64,000 nucleotides of DNA from Stenotrophomonas maltophilia R551-3. Lineage in GTDB: Bacteria; Pseudomonadota; Gammaproteobacteria; Xanthomonadales; Xanthomonadaceae. Below the pieces are notes generated by a model. That model did not search any database, was not told the origin of the DNA, and saw only the letters and a program-made list of their open reading frames with translations. The position numbers and the translations under genes are program-made. Positions 17,601 to 25,370 of the stretch are shown in pieces. The stretch covers positions 2,780,501-2,844,500 of the forward strand of contig NC_011071.1 in the NCBI RefSeq assembly GCF_000020665.1, written 5' to 3'. Within the stretch, counting starts at the first letter, position 1. The number at the start of each line of letters is the position of its first letter.

Positions 17601-19207
17601 ACCGTAGCGGCGGCTGGCGAGCCAGCAATCATCGCCCGCCATGCTGCCTCCAACCCGCTGGAGAATTCATCGGCGCCGATCTTTCCAGCCTTGAAGGCAG
17701 CATCGAGCCGCTGAGTTTCTTGAATGAACTCCGAAGCTTGGCTCGCAGTAGCGAAGTTTGTCGCCGCCGCAACCATCTCAGTGATCGAACCTGTGATGGT
17801 CCGATAGTTCTCATCGATCTCCTTCTGCAGGCGCAGGATTTCACCGGCCTGCATCTGGGCGTTGAGGGTCTTGAACTTCTCGATGGCGGTGTCAGCTGCG
17901 CCACCGAAGTCGACCAGCGCCGCTGATGCAACCTTGGTGTTGTCGCGGAAGATCAACCAGCCGGCTGCGGCGGTGGCCAGCATCGTGACAATGCCTGCCG
18001 GACCGCCCAGCATGGCGAGAGTCGAAGAGCCAGCACGCGCCAGCCATCCGGCATTGGCAGCTGCAGCCTGCGTTTGCGCCTGAGCCAGCAGCAGCGTCGC
18101 CTGGCGGTGCTCCAGAGTCGCCGCGGCGGCCTTGCTGCTCACCGATACGCTGCCGCCGATCGCAGCCGCGCGGCGTACCTCCGCTGCCGCATCGAGCATC
18201 GCGGCGCGGGTCCGTAGCTCCAACTGCTGGGCAGCAGCAAGGTTTTGAGCAGCAGCAGCGCGGTCGGCCACCAGCGCAGCATTTGCAGCAGCCACGCGTG
18301 ATGCCAGCACCTTCGTCAGCTGTCCAGCAGCGACCGCCGCCCCCGCAACCGCCACGATCTGCAGATTGTTGCCGAGGGCTGCAATGCCGGCAGCGAGTAG
18401 CTTGGAGGCGCCTGCGGCCTGATCCGCCTTGCCGATCATGATCTGCAGGCTGTTGCTGAACAGAGTCGCGGACTGACTGACAGTCCCATCCATCTTTCCG
18501 AAGGCTTCATCAACCGCCAATGCCTGCCTCTGCAGGGCACCGATAACCTGGTCGGCGCTCAGCTTCCCCGCTTGGCCAAGCTCCCGTAGCTTGCCCATGG
18601 GGACGTTCAAACCCTTCGCGATCTCCTGAGCAAGCGCAGGCGCGCCCTCAAGTACAGAATTCAACTCCTCCCCGCGAAGGGCGCCGGAAGCAAATGCCTG
18701 GCCCAACTGGATCAGGGCTCCTTCCGCCGCCGCGGCGCTACTACCGCTGATCACCATCGCCTTGCTGATGGTTTCGACCACGCGGGCAAGCTCGGTGCCA
18801 GACAGGCCCAATGTCTCTTGGTTCATTGCAATCCGCTGGTATAGCTCTGCGGTAGCACCAAGCGGCTGGCGCGACGCTTGTGCAATCCGGACAACGTCGG
18901 CCTGCGCTGCTGCGAACTGCGCCTGCCCCTGAGTGACCAAGCGCAGCCGGTTGTTGAGGTTTGTCCACTCGTCGGCCGTCCCGATTGCGGACTTGACAGC
19001 AGCAAGCGCCGACGTGAGGCCAATTGCTTCCGCTGCAACCCGCCGGAAGCCAGAGGCAACTTCATCAGTTCCCTTTCGCGCGGCTTCTGACATGGAGGAC
19101 TGGATGGTTGCCATGTCGCGCTGGACAACTCGCGCGGCCTTTCCGCTATCGCGCTCGAAGGAACCCGACTTCAACAACAGGTCTACTGTCAGGGTATACA
19201 GGCTCAT
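14624..19207 (-). CDS. tail tape measure protein
   Basis: At 1,527 residues from 'MSLYTLTVDLLLKSGSF' this is the longest gene in the window. The N-terminal ~250 residues match the tape-measure domain found in lambdoid phages ('AATFAQLYQRIA'-like blocks, 'GLSGTELARVVETISKAM', 'EELNSVLEGAPALAQEIA'). Ala-rich helices and hydrophobic segments ('GWLARAGSSTLAMLGGPAGIVTMLATAA') follow, with a Gly-rich stretch near residues 930-1040. By the usual rule of about 0.15 nm per residue the tail would be near 230 nm. A terminator and a lipoprotein gene lie just upstream. Confidence 0.93.
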   Translation of the reverse strand: MSLYTLTVDLLLKSGSFERDSGKAARVVQRDMATIQSSMSEAARKGTDEVASGFRRVAAEAIGLTSALAAVKSAIGTADEWTNLNNRLRLVTQGQAQFAAAQADVVRIAQASRQPLGATAELYQRIAMNQETLGLSGTELARVVETISKAMVISGSSAAAAEGALIQLGQAFASGALRGEELNSVLEGAPALAQEIAKGLNVPMGKLRELGQAGKLSADQVIGALQRQALAVDEAFGKMDGTVSQSATLFSNSLQIMIGKADQAAGASKLLAAGIAALGNNLQIVAVAGAAVAAGQLTKVLASRVAAANAALVADRAAAAQNLAAAQQLELRTRAAMLDAAAEVRRAAAIGGSVSVSSKAAAATLEHRQATLLLAQAQTQAAAANAGWLARAGSSTLAMLGGPAGIVTMLATAAAGWLIFRDNTKVASAALVDFGGAADTAIEKFKTLNAQMQAGEILRLQKEIDENYRTITGSITEMVAAATNFATASQASEFIQETQRLDAAFKAGKIGADEFSSGLEAAWRAMIAGSPAAATVAKSLTEETAAAATAGREVDRKRAILDAFTGSSTQAKGATDALSGSFNALGDSAGAAGKRIASAMQSLPGQLARVGKSAAEVAKLDVGDWFKEAQASGVDFSKRDDPKVKQYLEQGAQYIRLQTELAAAQKNFTESRKASSAAERAGAKDRKADAEAIKRYNEQAAMAAATMSGPLAEATERQKQLEDRLKEALKDGRIERAAYNTLVLESQKALEQSSAEIKKALASPESLLATMDAEVAMLGKVGRARELSRRQMMNERDMRQELQKAVEVAGSKEELARRKGVASYEAYEQSMLAAARASADLSLRVEEAAANVEAWANVLVYGVGDAADAMADFVAGGMRDFDNLWDDLKDAAKRGLRDLAREFLQQKLVIPIQTQILNGMNGQGGGLNLQSLMGLFGGNGSAAGGQNLSTVAGLLSKGQGLFGFGRSAGAAAGTLTGFGDVTSMAGMTGSSFSGLVGGGSAGAGAGAAGAASSAAAAVPIIGWIVAGMMKNAQLFDQGWNIANGESWAGKIATAGAVGLADKGFRGLGFNDKVASILSGSSIHAKLFGRQAPKVTGQGITGSYGFGGFDGQSYADIKAKGGLFRSDKKWTQFGALDPGIDRTFDMAARQVRGVATDLAKQLGVDLTQKLGSVKVDLGKLQLSADSTEAKAQLEAYLSDMTNRLYTEAVKAAGFGGQLDGYFESADVFTALSASIALAVGNADELGRALNGLEVDKVNKAVDYFQDLAGVAGTDLATQVQKVTGLLGNYASLMADVSTQLMTANLTQYQSQALSIERTYRQQVKSANDYAKALGLSGARAEDLAKIEALRATNMGQLQAQIDKDKKAMQYGLSISDLSPLTDQEKLGEAMKELERAVSGGDTSAAQAAAQAALGFGRNLYASGQDYNSLYGQVTGLIDGMKVGDLDQQDGTSMGALADAIEALPENFSRAVFDLVVNNDAQTQTTAEVQKSNALLAEQNQLLRQLVSTTTQGVRNASSSALREALNAR

Positions 19208-19215
19208 GGTTTCTC

Positions 19216-19243
19216 TCAAAAAAAAAGCCCGCGCGGGGCGGGC
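19216..19243 (-). terminator. intrinsic terminator between lipoprotein gene and tape measure gene
   Basis: AAGCCCGC/GCGGGCTT forms an 8-bp stem with a short GC-rich loop, followed on the minus strand by nine T residues (19217-19225). It ends the lipoprotein transcript and lies right before the tape measure start, so late transcription must read through it. Confidence 0.85.
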
Positions 19244-19262
19244 TTGTGGCTTCGAATTCGGA

Positions 19263-19592
19263 CTATCTGATTGGTATGTCTACTCCGTTGATCGTGACGG
19301 AGGTTACTGCTCCTACTGCGTCAGTGATGCAGGAAGCTGAATCCGAATCGCGAGTGCGATCGCGTTTGGCAACAACTAGCCCTGACCCGATCGGCCATGC
19401 AAAGTAGTGCTCCCCGCCAGTCCCCCAATCTTTCGCATGCGGGACATTGGTTGCTGCCGGGTTGTCTGAAGCGCCCTTGATCGCAGACGTGCAGTTCAGC
19501 AGTGCCTTATTAGATCCATCATCCTGCGGTGTCGAGCAGCCAGCGAACAGCGAAAGCAGAAGCGCCGGCGTGAACCTGATTACATGCTTCAT
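19263..19592 (-). CDS. phage-encoded lipoprotein (moron)
   Basis: The 109-residue protein has a lipoprotein signal peptide with lipobox 'LFAGC' (C19) after a hydrophobic core 'FTPALLLSLFAG'. The mature part is small and polar with two further Cys. A GGGAGG ribosome-binding site precedes the ATG, and a strong terminator follows. A self-contained small gene inserted in the tail operon is the pattern of a moron. Prophage lipoproteins often block superinfection by altering receptors or DNA entry; the place beside the tape measure gene is notable. Function is inferred. Confidence 0.75.
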   Translation of the reverse strand: MKHVIRFTPALLLSLFAGCSTPQDDGSNKALLNCTSAIKGASDNPAATNVPHAKDWGTGGEHYFAWPIGSGLVVAKRDRTRDSDSASCITDAVGAVTSVTINGVDIPIR

Positions 19593-19625
19593 AGAACCTC
19601 CCGAATTTTGTCGGGATCATGCCAG

Positions 19626-20387
19626 CTACGCGGGGATTTCCTCAAACTCCATGTATCCCGAGAAGTACTGCCGGCTGATGTTTTCCGCCGACGGCAACTG
19701 CGTCGGGTAGCCGTAGAGCGCCGACCGAGCTGCCAGCGCTGGATCAAACGCCTTCGTGACCATATCCCGGTACTGGGGCACGACACAGGAGCGCCGCCGG
19801 CCCGACAGAGCGGCCCCGATCATCTCCCAATCCATGCCGCCAAGGCCGTTGCCGCGCACAACCGGTGTGGAACGGCCGGACAGAGTGCAGGTCAGCCTCC
19901 GGTACAGCGCGCCGGGAACCGTGTTGACCTGGCCGCCCTTGGTCCGGGCATGGACACTGGCGTCGATCGTGGCCACGGCCCAACCGTCCTTGATACCAAC
20001 GTCCACCGCCCGGAAGATCGCAATCTCGCCCACGTCCACGTTGGTGGCGGTGGTGGCGATCTCCACGGACACCACCGAGACCAAGGCGCTGGCCTGCGGG
20101 AACAGCCAGGCGCAGACGCTGCCGTCCGGCAGACGCACAGTGGTTCCGGTCGCGCCGGCAGCGCTGACCTGCACGCCCGGCGGAATGTTGAGGCCGAGAA
20201 TCGCGATGATCCCCGGGACGACAGCGTCGGCCAGGGTGATCGTGATCGCCAGCGAGCCTGTGCGTCGGATCCGCGAGGCCCTGCCGGGCTTTCCATCGAA
20301 GAGTGCCGCGCCCTGGTCAGCGCTGAGCCAAGTTCCACCGGTGAGCGTCACTGTCGTGACTGCCGGCATGCCATATCCAATCAACAC
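19626..20387 (-). CDS. phage tail protein (minor/baseplate component)
   Basis: The 253-residue protein is beta-rich ('SLAITITLADAVVPGIIAILGL') and lacks signal or membrane features. The C-terminus has 'GYPTQLPSAENISRQYFSG', resembling domains of siphophage minor tail proteins. It starts five bases after the stop of the large tail protein upstream. Position after the G/T chaperones and before the tape measure supports a tail-tip role; no precise family could be assigned. Confidence 0.65.
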   Translation of the reverse strand: MLIGYGMPAVTTVTLTGGTWLSADQGAALFDGKPGRASRIRRTGSLAITITLADAVVPGIIAILGLNIPPGVQVSAAGATGTTVRLPDGSVCAWLFPQASALVSVVSVEIATTATNVDVGEIAIFRAVDVGIKDGWAVATIDASVHARTKGGQVNTVPGALYRRLTCTLSGRSTPVVRGNGLGGMDWEMIGAALSGRRRSCVVPQYRDMVTKAFDPALAARSALYGYPTQLPSAENISRQYFSGYMEFEEIPA

Positions 20388-20391
20388 GTCA

Positions 20392-22359
20392 TCATCCCCA
20401 CACCGTCAGCACCACGCCCCCCGTGGCAGGGTTGCGCTCTACCCGACGCACCAGCACCGGCTTACCGTCCTCAAGGCCGTAGCGACCGTAGGTAAGCCGA
20501 CCGATCTGCCCGGGCAGCGGCGCCAGATCCTGATCACCACGGACCGCGAGCTGGTAGAAGTGGCGCTGCACCTGGTACATGCCCAGGACGCGCTCAATCT
20601 CCTGCTGCGCGTCGGCCGCGTGCCAGAACAACGAGATGACCGGATCAGCAGCCTCGGCCCGCTGGTAGTGGGCATGCAGCGGGCCAGCACCATACACCTG
20701 CCCCCGATAGAGGCCGGTCAGCTCATCGCGCCGGGACTGAGGCACGTCGACAACGTCGGTGACCAGGTCCGATGCGCCCAGCGCCTGGCCGTTGGGCCGG
20801 TAGGCCATGCGTCGGGTCAGGTTGGGAGCGTCATCGGGCACCATGACCAGGTCAGCCGCCAGATCATCCTCCGACAGGTCGAAGGCGAACGCACCGGCAT
20901 GTGTCTCGGGCGCGGTCACGCGGACAAAGCGCAACACGCCAGCAGGATCCTGGTAGCAGCCGGCGCCGTAGCTCGGCAGGAGGGAATTCAGCGCCGCGCG
21001 GCCGGTGATGGCTGTACCAGCGTAGTAGCCGATCCCCATGTAGCCCGTGGCTTGGTCGATCACCGCGCAGTCGCTGGCCGACCACGCCGCTCGGCCCAAC
21101 CGGGCCATCACATCACCCACCGCCTGCTCCAGCCGCGCCGGCATCATGCCCGCGCCGACGCTGGAGGCGTCAACCACCACCGGCGTCACCGGTGGCGACT
21201 TCAGCAGCAGCTGTTGCCCGTCCGGCGCCTCGTTATAGGTGTTGATCTCCATCAGGTCGCCGCGGTCCATCACCGCATTGACGTAGACCCGGCTGTCAGC
21301 GACGAACATCGATGTTGCGTCCGAATTGGCGGCCATGGCAGGGATGCTGGCCACCGCGCCAATCACCACCGGCTGGGGCTTCCAAGCCAGTGACGCGACA
21401 TTCGGCAGGAACACGCCCCGGTTGATCGTCTCGTCCAGGTAGTCGTGCGCATCGCGCAGGTGCAGCGTCTTGGTGCCATCGTCGTTGATCTCGATCTGCT
21501 CGATCGCGCAACGGAAGGCTGAGACCGCGTCGGCCCGCATGCCGCTCTCGGGTGCCAGCAGGATCTGCACCGAACTGCCAGAGGCACCAGTGCCCGCCAT
21601 CCCGTCCAGCAAGCCTTCCGCGTCCACCACGACGCACTCGGCGGCCGCTGCCTGGGACACCGGATCACCGCCCCACGGCCAGAACGCAAGCTCCTGAATC
21701 AGGCTGACGCCCTCGGCCACCACCCCCTCATAACGGGCATTGGCCGGGCTGTCGCCCGGCGCGGACAGCCAGTCCACGTCGGCCAACCGGGTCGGGCTGA
21801 CGGATGCAGTGGGCAACCGCCAGCCAGCGGCCGCCGCCTCGCTTCGTGGCCCCCACTGCCCAGCGTTGACAGCCAGGCAGAGGCCACCCGCCTTCGAAGC
21901 GCCCAGCGAAGCTGCGAAGAACAGCGGACCGGACAGTTGCAGCTCGCGCACGAGGATCTGTGCGCCATTGAGGTAGAGCCGCAGCTGACGAGGGGTCGAG
22001 AACACCACCTGCAGCCCGACAATGTCGCCATGGGCCACCGACGGTAGGCCCGTTGCGATCGCACCGCCCGCCTGCAGCAGTCGCCCGGCGGCGAGGTCCC
22101 AACCGATACTGGCGAGGTCTGCACCCAGCGCCTTGTTCAGCGCTGCCGCGCCGGTGGCGAACCCTACGAGTGCTGCAACGGCGTCATCACCCCACACGGC
22201 GAACTCCACGCCCACCGTCCCCGCATCAAGGCTGAAGTCGGAACGCGCGTGACTGGCCTGCGTCGTGGCGCCGGTGGTGGCCAGGGTAAGTCCGCCATCT
22301 CGCGCAGCGAGTACCGGGCCAATGGGTGTGGCAGCGAACCGCCCGAATGTGTCGGTCAT
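20392..22359 (-). CDS. large phage tail protein (possible tail-tip hub)
   Basis: The 655-residue protein has an N-terminal concanavalin-like region (about 40-190, 'VGLQVVFSTPRQLRLYLNG'). A central part about 270-450 contains 'IEQIEINDDGTKTLHLRDAHDYLDE' and 'VSSVGAGMMPARLE'-type blocks, seen in baseplate hub-like proteins. The C-terminal beta domain ends 'LTYGRYGLEDGKPVLV'. It begins three bases after the end of the T reading frame. In lambda the tape measure would lie here, so the gene order is unusual. A structural role in the tail tip is likely. Confidence 0.65.
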   Translation of the reverse strand: MTDTFGRFAATPIGPVLAARDGGLTLATTGATTQASHARSDFSLDAGTVGVEFAVWGDDAVAALVGFATGAAALNKALGADLASIGWDLAAGRLLQAGGAIATGLPSVAHGDIVGLQVVFSTPRQLRLYLNGAQILVRELQLSGPLFFAASLGASKAGGLCLAVNAGQWGPRSEAAAAGWRLPTASVSPTRLADVDWLSAPGDSPANARYEGVVAEGVSLIQELAFWPWGGDPVSQAAAAECVVVDAEGLLDGMAGTGASGSSVQILLAPESGMRADAVSAFRCAIEQIEINDDGTKTLHLRDAHDYLDETINRGVFLPNVASLAWKPQPVVIGAVASIPAMAANSDATSMFVADSRVYVNAVMDRGDLMEINTYNEAPDGQQLLLKSPPVTPVVVDASSVGAGMMPARLEQAVGDVMARLGRAAWSASDCAVIDQATGYMGIGYYAGTAITGRAALNSLLPSYGAGCYQDPAGVLRFVRVTAPETHAGAFAFDLSEDDLAADLVMVPDDAPNLTRRMAYRPNGQALGASDLVTDVVDVPQSRRDELTGLYRGQVYGAGPLHAHYQRAEAADPVISLFWHAADAQQEIERVLGMYQVQRHFYQLAVRGDQDLAPLPGQIGRLTYGRYGLEDGKPVLVRRVERNPATGGVVLTVWG

Positions 22360-22361
22360 GG

Positions 22362-23029
22362 TTATCCCAGTCCGTCGAACCAGTCCTGCGCCTCGTCCTC
22401 ATCGGACCGCGGCACGAGGGCGTCGAGGTAGTGCTGAAAGGAGCGCTTGGTGCCGCCCTGGCTGTGCGAGGCGGTGATGTACGCGGCGAAGGCAGCGGGC
22501 TTGATGTGCAGGCTCACGGGGTCGATGGGGTTCCGCTTGTGGAACTCCCACCATTCCAGGAACTCGCGGCGCGACATGGTGGCCCGCAAGTCCGACACCG
22601 TCCGGTGCAGGTGACCGGCGAGGACCTTCCAGAACCAGTCCTCACCACGCTGCCTTAGCCGTTTCCCGCGTCGGCCTGCGCCTGGGCGGCGTCGTCGCCG
22701 AACCCGGAGTGCTTCATGGCCACGCGCTGCAGCTCAGCAGCCACCAGTGGCTTGAGCTGGGCGGCCTGCGTCACGTTCATGACCGGCTTGCCGTCCTCGT
22801 CACAGATGGTTGCCGCGATCAGCTTGGCGCGGTCGCCCTCGCCCCACAGCTTGCGGAACTCCGCGTCCGGCAGCTCGCGCACGTGGAACTGTGCCTTGGC
22901 GCCGTTCGGCAGGGTGATCGTGTCGGCATGCACGTCCTTGGACGCGAACATGCCCAGGTCAGTGAACGACTGCAGGAGGCTCACTGGCTGCTGCGGCTGG
23001 GTATCGGTGGTTTCGTTGGTCTTGATCAT
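22362..23029 (-). CDS. GT: tail assembly chaperone GT fusion made by -1 frameshift
   Basis: The T part (22362-22660) has the 'SRREFLEWWEFHKRNPID' block of phage tail assembly protein T. It has no good independent start, but its frame is open back to the slippery heptamer GGGAAAC at 22661-22667, four bases before the G stop codon. A -1 slip there gives a predicted fusion of about 222 residues (123 from G, 99 from T). In lambda the G and GT proteins at a fixed ratio coat the tape measure and recruit tail tube subunits. Confidence 0.85.
22655..23029 (-). CDS. G: tail assembly chaperone G
   Basis: The 124-residue protein contains the G-like 'FHVRELPDAEFRKLWGEGDR' region and ends '...QADAGNG'. 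It sits between the tail tube gene and the T frame, as in lambda. It is the zero-frame product; most ribosomes should stop at 22655-22657. No membrane or signal features. It would be a cytosolic chaperone needed for tail assembly but absent from virions. Confidence 0.85.
   Translation of the reverse strand: MIKTNETTDTQPQQPVSLLQSFTDLGMFASKDVHADTITLPNGAKAQFHVRELPDAEFRKLWGEGDRAKLIAATICDEDGKPVMNVTQAAQLKPLVAAELQRVAMKHSGFGDDAAQAQADAGNG
22661..22667 (-). promoter_or_regulatory. programmed -1 ribosomal frameshift site GGGAAAC
   Basis: On the minus strand the zero frame reads GCG-GGA-AAC-GGC-TAA, so the heptamer G-GGA-AAC has the correct X-XXY-YYZ phase. After a -1 slip the frame runs open through CGG-CTA-AGG-CAG into the T coding sequence with no stop. 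Lambda uses GGGAAAG at the same place. Confidence 0.9.
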
Positions 23030-23108
23030 TGGCCGTTTCCTTGAATGGCGACAGGGCGCGCGGGCCGCGCACGGCTAACACGCGGAGGATCCGCGCGCCC
23101 TGCCAAAG

Positions 23109-23130
23109 AGAAGGCCCGCCGAAGCGGGCC
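23109..23130 (-). terminator. hairpin, probable terminator after tail tube gene
   Basis: GGCCCGC/GCGGGCC (23113-23119 with 23124-23130, loop CGAA) is followed on the minus strand by a pyrimidine-rich TTCTCTTT stretch. It lies between the tail tube gene and G. It could attenuate or stabilise rather than end the late transcript. Confidence 0.6.
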
Positions 23131-23150
23131 GAGTTGCGCCGTTAGCCAGA

Positions 23151-23624
23151 TCAGGGCGCCGGGCGATGGGTGAGGACTTCGCCGGAGCCGCGGATCGTCA
23201 GCGTCGCCTTCCACACATCGTTGTCAGCAACCGTCACCGCGAAGTTCTGTACGAATCCGTTGAACTGCTTGCACAGAACGGTGGTGGGCGGGGTGATGAC
23301 GCCGTCGACTGCAACCGGCTTGGCAACGCCCGCCGTCTCGCTCGCCGGCGCGGTGACCAGGAAATTCACCACAGCGCCTGTCTTGTGCAGCTGCTCCAGC
23401 GCCTCGGAGTCGACGGAGTCATAGATCACTTCGATGCTCGTACTTCCGGTCGCCTTGCGACCAGCCACGAACTGGTCCCAGTCGTCATCGAAGTCGGAGA
23501 TATCGATCTCCGACGCCTGACCATCGGGGAATCCAACCGAGCGAACTCGGGTGACTTTGATGACCTCCGCTGCACCGATGGCGATGAACAGCTGGGTGTG
23601 CTTGGACTTCAGTACCTGTCCCAT
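23151..23624 (-). CDS. major tail tube protein
   Basis: The 157-residue protein matches the lambda-gpV-like tube fold, with the conserved 'GQASEIDISDFDDDWDQFV' loop and 'ALEQLHKTGAVVNFLV' segment. The size equals the N-terminal tube domain of gpV without the extra Ig-like domain. It lies between the tail-completion gene and the G/T chaperones, the standard siphophage order. Hexamers would stack around the tape measure to form the tail. Confidence 0.88.
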   Translation of the reverse strand: MGQVLKSKHTQLFIAIGAAEVIKVTRVRSVGFPDGQASEIDISDFDDDWDQFVAGRKATGSTSIEVIYDSVDSEALEQLHKTGAVVNFLVTAPASETAGVAKPVAVDGVITPPTTVLCKQFNGFVQNFAVTVADNDVWKATLTIRGSGEVLTHRPAP

Positions 23625-23660
23625 AGGGGGTTCCTTGCGTTGTGCCCGTCGCCGGGCATG

Positions 23661-23681
23661 AAAAAGGCCCCTTGCGGGGCC
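23661..23681 (-). terminator. intrinsic terminator before tail tube gene
   Basis: GGCCCC/GGGGCC (loop TTGC) is followed on the minus strand by five T residues. It lies between the tail-completion gene and the tail tube gene and may tune the dosage of upstream head genes against tail genes. Confidence 0.75.
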
Positions 23682-23702
23682 GGTGGGTTGCCGTTGTGTG
23701 GA

Positions 23703-24065
23703 TCAGCGCAGCTGCAACAGCCGCACGTCGAATGAAATGCCTATCGCATCCGTGCCGTCGCTGTCGGGCGTCGGGTTGTACGACTCAACGCTGCCCACGC
23801 GTTCGACCACATCGCGGATGGCAACAGCAACCCCGTTCGTCTGGGTCAGGGTATTGCCCCATACGGTCATGCGGACCCGCCAGCCGTCGGCCGGCGGTGC
23901 CTCAGACAGCATCGCCATGGGCGAACCGCCGACAACCTCCCACGTCGCGTAGGGCAGCGCCGCGTCCTGCGGTGCAACGCCTGGCCACAGCCTGATGGGA
24001 TCGCCGAGCACCTGGCGGACGGCCGCTGCGTCCTGCAGCAGGGATTGGATCAGCGGGACCATCAT
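23703..24065 (-). CDS. tail completion / terminator protein (DUF3168-like)
   Basis: The 120-residue protein has the DUF3168 pattern: N-terminal helix 'IQSLLQDAAAVRQVLGD', then 'LPYATWEVVGGSP' and a strand 'WRVRMTVWGN'. The family is related to SPP1 gp17 and lambda gpU, which cap the tail end joined to the head. It overlaps the upstream HK97-gp10-like gene by four bases, showing coupling. Confidence 0.82.
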   Translation of the reverse strand: MMVPLIQSLLQDAAAVRQVLGDPIRLWPGVAPQDAALPYATWEVVGGSPMAMLSEAPPADGWRVRMTVWGNTLTQTNGVAVAIRDVVERVGSVESYNPTPDSDGTDAIGISFDVRLLQLR

Positions 24066-24565
24066 TTCCAGCCACCCTTTTTCAGTTGCCTGTCCAGTGC
24101 GGCCCAGGTCTCGTTGATGATCACCTGCGCCGCCTCCGGTCCCTTGGCTTCGCCGGCCGGCGAGAGGAATGGCTCGGCCCTCATCTTCCTGGTGCCGAAT
24201 TCCTTGAAGCGCCAGTAATAAGCCCAGCCCGCCTCCTCGTAGACCTTCCCGACGCGGCCGCGGCGGCGGTTGCGCTTGGTGTTGGCGTACTTGCGGCGGC
24301 GGCCGGTCTTGACGCCTACGGTGAAGTACTCGCCACCTGTGCCCACGCCTGCACGCTGCCGGCCCTTGGCGTTGGCTCTGCGCGTCACGATCTGCGATGC
24401 CATGAACCCCGATGCTCTCGGCGCCCGGCGCCTGGCGTCGTCCCGGATGAAGTTGCCACCCTTGCGCATGCCCGCCTGCACCGCCCTTCCCTGGATCGCC
24501 TTGGGGGCCTCCCGCAGTGAGCGCAGGAGGCCGTCCAGACCGTCGATCTTTACCTGCTCAGACAT
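24062..24565 (-). CDS. HK97-gp10-like neck/tail protein
   Basis: The 167-residue protein has the family hallmarks: N-terminal helix 'LDGLLRSLREAPKAIQGRAV', 'GGNFIRDDARRRAPRASG' and the C-terminal 'YYWRFKEFGTRKMRAEPFLSPA'. It is very basic in the middle ('RRRKYANTKRNRRRGRVGK'). It overlaps neighbours on both sides by a few bases. It is part of the head-tail joining module. Confidence 0.88.
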   Translation of the reverse strand: MSEQVKIDGLDGLLRSLREAPKAIQGRAVQAGMRKGGNFIRDDARRRAPRASGFMASQIVTRRANAKGRQRAGVGTGGEYFTVGVKTGRRRKYANTKRNRRRGRVGKVYEEAGWAYYWRFKEFGTRKMRAEPFLSPAGEAKGPEAAQVIINETWAALDRQLKKGGWK

Positions 24566-24893
24566 TGGTCAACCCCGCCACGGCGATGATCGCCACCTCA
24601 CTGCGGTCGTTGCTGGGTGCGATGCTTTTGATATCGAAGGCGCGGCCACGGAACACGATCCGCCACTGAGGATCAACGTCACGGGGACGGATATCGAACC
24701 GAACCTGCTCCCGGTAGCGATCCGCGCCTGCGGCGACCGCCTCTGTCGTTGCCGCAAGATTGTTGGTGGCCTTGGCCCACACACTCACAACCTCGGCCCA
24801 CACCGGCTTACCCGGGCCGCCCAGTGGATCGCGCGAATCGGTCTTGTGCTCGAAGCGAATACGGTGCTGCAGATCGCCGTCTAGAAGCGTCAT
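24558..24893 (-). CDS. head closure protein (phage head-tail adaptor)
   Basis: The 111-residue protein fits the SPP1 gp16/HK97 gp7-like adaptor family: 'LQHRIRFEHKTDSRDPLGGP', 'VWAEVVSVWAKATN', 'QVRFDIRPRDVDPQWRIVF'. Such proteins seal the connector and join the tail. It overlaps genes on both sides by four to eight bases. Confidence 0.88.
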   Translation of the reverse strand: MTLLDGDLQHRIRFEHKTDSRDPLGGPGKPVWAEVVSVWAKATNNLAATTEAVAAGADRYREQVRFDIRPRDVDPQWRIVFRGRAFDIKSIAPSNDRSEVAIIAVAGLTNV

Positions 24894-25369
24894 GGCATCA
24901 TCACCCTTCGGTATGGGCGCAGCAGGCTCTTGGCACCATTGGGTAGCTCTACCGCCTGAGCCCCCACGATCACGTCCGTGCGGTTCGCGTACAGGTGACC
25001 GAGCGTCAGCAGGATGGCGGAGAAGATGCTCGCATTCACAACAACGCCGTGGATGCAGGCCTCCGCCTCTGCTGTCGCCTCGCGATGGGTGACAACCGCC
25101 AGCCGTATCGCGGCAGTGCGCTCTTCGCCATCCTCAATGAACACAGCGTCTGCAAGCGCCTGGCTTTTTGCAAACGCAGCGGCCTTCATTGCGGCTGGAT
25201 AGCTACTCCGTGCCAGAGCCAAGGCGTCGGCGTCCTTGTAGATCCGCCGATTAAGGTATGCCTGCGCTGCATCCTGCGCGCCGGCAATGGCGGCCTGCAG
25301 CTGTTCTTCGGGGTAATCGGCCTCAACTCGCACATGCGAGCGGGCTTGTGCGAGTGAGACGATGGGCAT
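24890..25369 (-). CDS. head-tail connector protein (gp6-like)
   Basis: From the ATG at 25369 the protein has 159 residues, beginning 'MPIVSLAQARSHVRVEADYP'. This is the typical start of gp6-like connectors, followed by helix 'EEQLQAAIAGAQDAAQAYLN' and C-terminal 'ILLTLGHLYANRTDVI'. An upstream in-frame start at 25453 is less likely. It begins one base after the stop of the preceding gene. Confidence 0.87.
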   Translation of the reverse strand: MPIVSLAQARSHVRVEADYPEEQLQAAIAGAQDAAQAYLNRRIYKDADALALARSSYPAAMKAAAFAKSQALADAVFIEDGEERTAAIRLAVVTHREATAEAEACIHGVVVNASIFSAILLTLGHLYANRTDVIVGAQAVELPNGAKSLLRPYRRVMMP

Positions 25370-25370
25370 A

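Noticed and set aside
14699-17926. A 1,075-codon open frame on the plus strand opposite the tape measure gene
   Set aside because: It is the antisense shadow of a high-GC Ala-rich gene: composition is Arg/His/Leu-rich without domains, and the minus strand encodes a clear tape measure protein.
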